Shown in pieces: positions 6,078 to 6,768 of a stretch of 6,768 nucleotides of DNA; the first letter of the stretch is position 1, and every line of letters begins with the position of its first letter. Source of the stretch: B18-G2 sp964432835 (GTDB lineage Archaea; Thermoplasmatota; E2; DHVEG-1; B18-G2); assembly GCA_964432835.1 (NCBI GenBank), contig CAYSPA010000065.1:1-6768 (forward strand), written 5' to 3'. Under the pieces are notes generated by a model. That model was given only the letters and a program-made list of their open reading frames with translations. It searched no databases and was not told the origin of the DNA. A program made the translations under genes and the position numbers.

Positions 6078-6768
6078 GAAGGTGGGGACAGCACTTTCTT
6101 GTAGATTCTCGCATCGCTCATAAGGAAGTGACATATGCGGATATCGACCGTGATGATATTGTTCTCGAGATCGGTCCGGGCAAAGGCATTCTGACGAAAC
6201 TTCTCGCAGAAAGGGCAAAGAAAGTGATAGCCATCGAGATCGACGGGAAACTTGCCGAGTACCTCAGAACCATACTTCCATCGAATGTGGAAATAATAAA
6301 TGCCGATGTTATGAAATTGGACCTTTCAGAATACCAGTTTAACAAGGTGGTATCCAATCTACCTTTTGAGATCTCATCTCCATTGACTTTCAAATTGCTG
6401 GAAGAAACGAGTTTTTCAAAGGCGGTTCTGATATATCAGAAGGAGTTTGCCAGGCGGCTGGTGGCAAAGCCAAATTCTAAGGATTACTCGAGGATAAGTG
6501 TCGTTATCGATTACAAGGCAAAGGTCAGGATACTGGACACGGTACCGAGGGATGCCTTCAGACCCGTACCCAAAGTTGATGGGGCGATCGTTGAGATAAT
6601 ACCGCGCGATAAACCAGCCTTCCATGTTAAGGATGAAAACTTTTTCTACGAATTTCTCAAAAAATGTTTTTCACACAGGAGAAAAACCCTCGGTACTATA
6701 ATCAGGAAGGAATACGGAATTCATCTGGATGAAGAATTTTACAGGAAAAGGATAGAGCAGTTATATCC
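6074..6768 (+). CDS. ksgA: 16S rRNA (adenine-N6,N6)-dimethyltransferase Dim1/KsgA, 3' end cut by window
   Basis: The frame is open from ATG 6074 to the window edge (231 codons). The enzyme dimethylates two adjacent adenines in the loop of the last 16S rRNA helix, late in 30S assembly, using S-adenosylmethionine. Seen in order: WGQHFLVD (4-11), the SAM motif EIGPGKG (32-38), the acidic AIEID (53-57), NADVMKLD (76-83), catalytic NLPFEISSPL (95-104), VLIYQKEFARRLVA, FRPVPKVDGAIVEI and the C-terminal FSHRRKTL of the rRNA-binding lobe. The usual NLPY carries Phe instead of Tyr at residue 98, a conservative change at the base-stacking position. AAGGAG (6062-6067) serves as ribosome site and the start overlaps the DUF655 stop by 4 nt, so the two are coupled. 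Perhaps 30-40 residues are missing at the right edge. Confidence 0.95.
   Translation, partial: MRRWGQHFLVDSRIAHKEVTYADIDRDDIVLEIGPGKGILTKLLAERAKKVIAIEIDGKLAEYLRTILPSNVEIINADVMKLDLSEYQFNKVVSNLPFEISSPLTFKLLEETSFSKAVLIYQKEFARRLVAKPNSKDYSRISVVIDYKAKVRILDTVPRDAFRPVPKVDGAIVEIIPRDKPAFHVKDENFFYEFLKKCFSHRRKTLGTIIRKEYGIHLDEEFYRKRIEQLY

Noticed and set aside
1..6768. Mobile elements, CRISPR arrays, defence or toxin genes
   Set aside because: I found no repeat array, transposase, integrase or related motif on either strand; every gene in the window is of a housekeeping or ordinary archaeal family.

Overview
The window reads as a stretch of euryarchaeal chromosome, probably from a thermophile. The markers are archaeal: an MptA-type GTP cyclohydrolase for the methanopterin pathway, Pus10 as the tRNA pseudouridine synthase, ribosomal protein L21e, RNA polymerase subunit RpoF (Rpb4), the archaeal DUF655 protein, a Dim1/KsgA rRNA methyltransferase, TATA-like boxes about 27 bp before apparently leaderless starts, and a tRNA gene without encoded CCA. 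Arginine is written mostly AGA/AGG, as is common in thermophilic archaea. I cannot name the genus.

Left part (1-683): the 3' end of a probably secreted metallophosphoesterase gene, which needs a one-base frame change near position 55 to read through, ending in a small hairpin at the stop codon. Then comes a tRNA-Thr(GGU) gene on the minus strand and a 109 bp spacer that must serve both the tRNA and mptA.

Middle (684-2604): mptA on the plus strand converges, with a 12 bp gap, on a minus-strand gene for a UPF0104-type multi-spanning membrane protein. That gene diverges from a dehydrogenase gene through one AT-rich promoter region lying midway between two start codons 50 bp apart.

Right part (2605-6768): a tightly packed plus-strand operon of six genes: an isocitrate/isopropylmalate-family dehydrogenase, pus10, rpl21e, rpoF, DUF655 and ksgA (cut by the window edge). 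Junctions are 1 bp gaps, 1-4 nt overlaps, or 19 bp with a perfect AGGAGG. The last five genes are an information-processing set: tRNA pseudouridylation, large-subunit protein, RNA polymerase stalk, an uncharacterised putative nucleic-acid-binding protein, and 16S rRNA dimethylation. The dehydrogenase at the head is the metabolic outlier.

I see no mobile element, CRISPR array, phage gene or clear new system. The points most worth a second look are the apparent frameshift inside a short direct repeat, the nearly symmetric divergent promoter, the mixed substrate-pocket signature of the dehydrogenase, and its place at the head of a translation/transcription operon.
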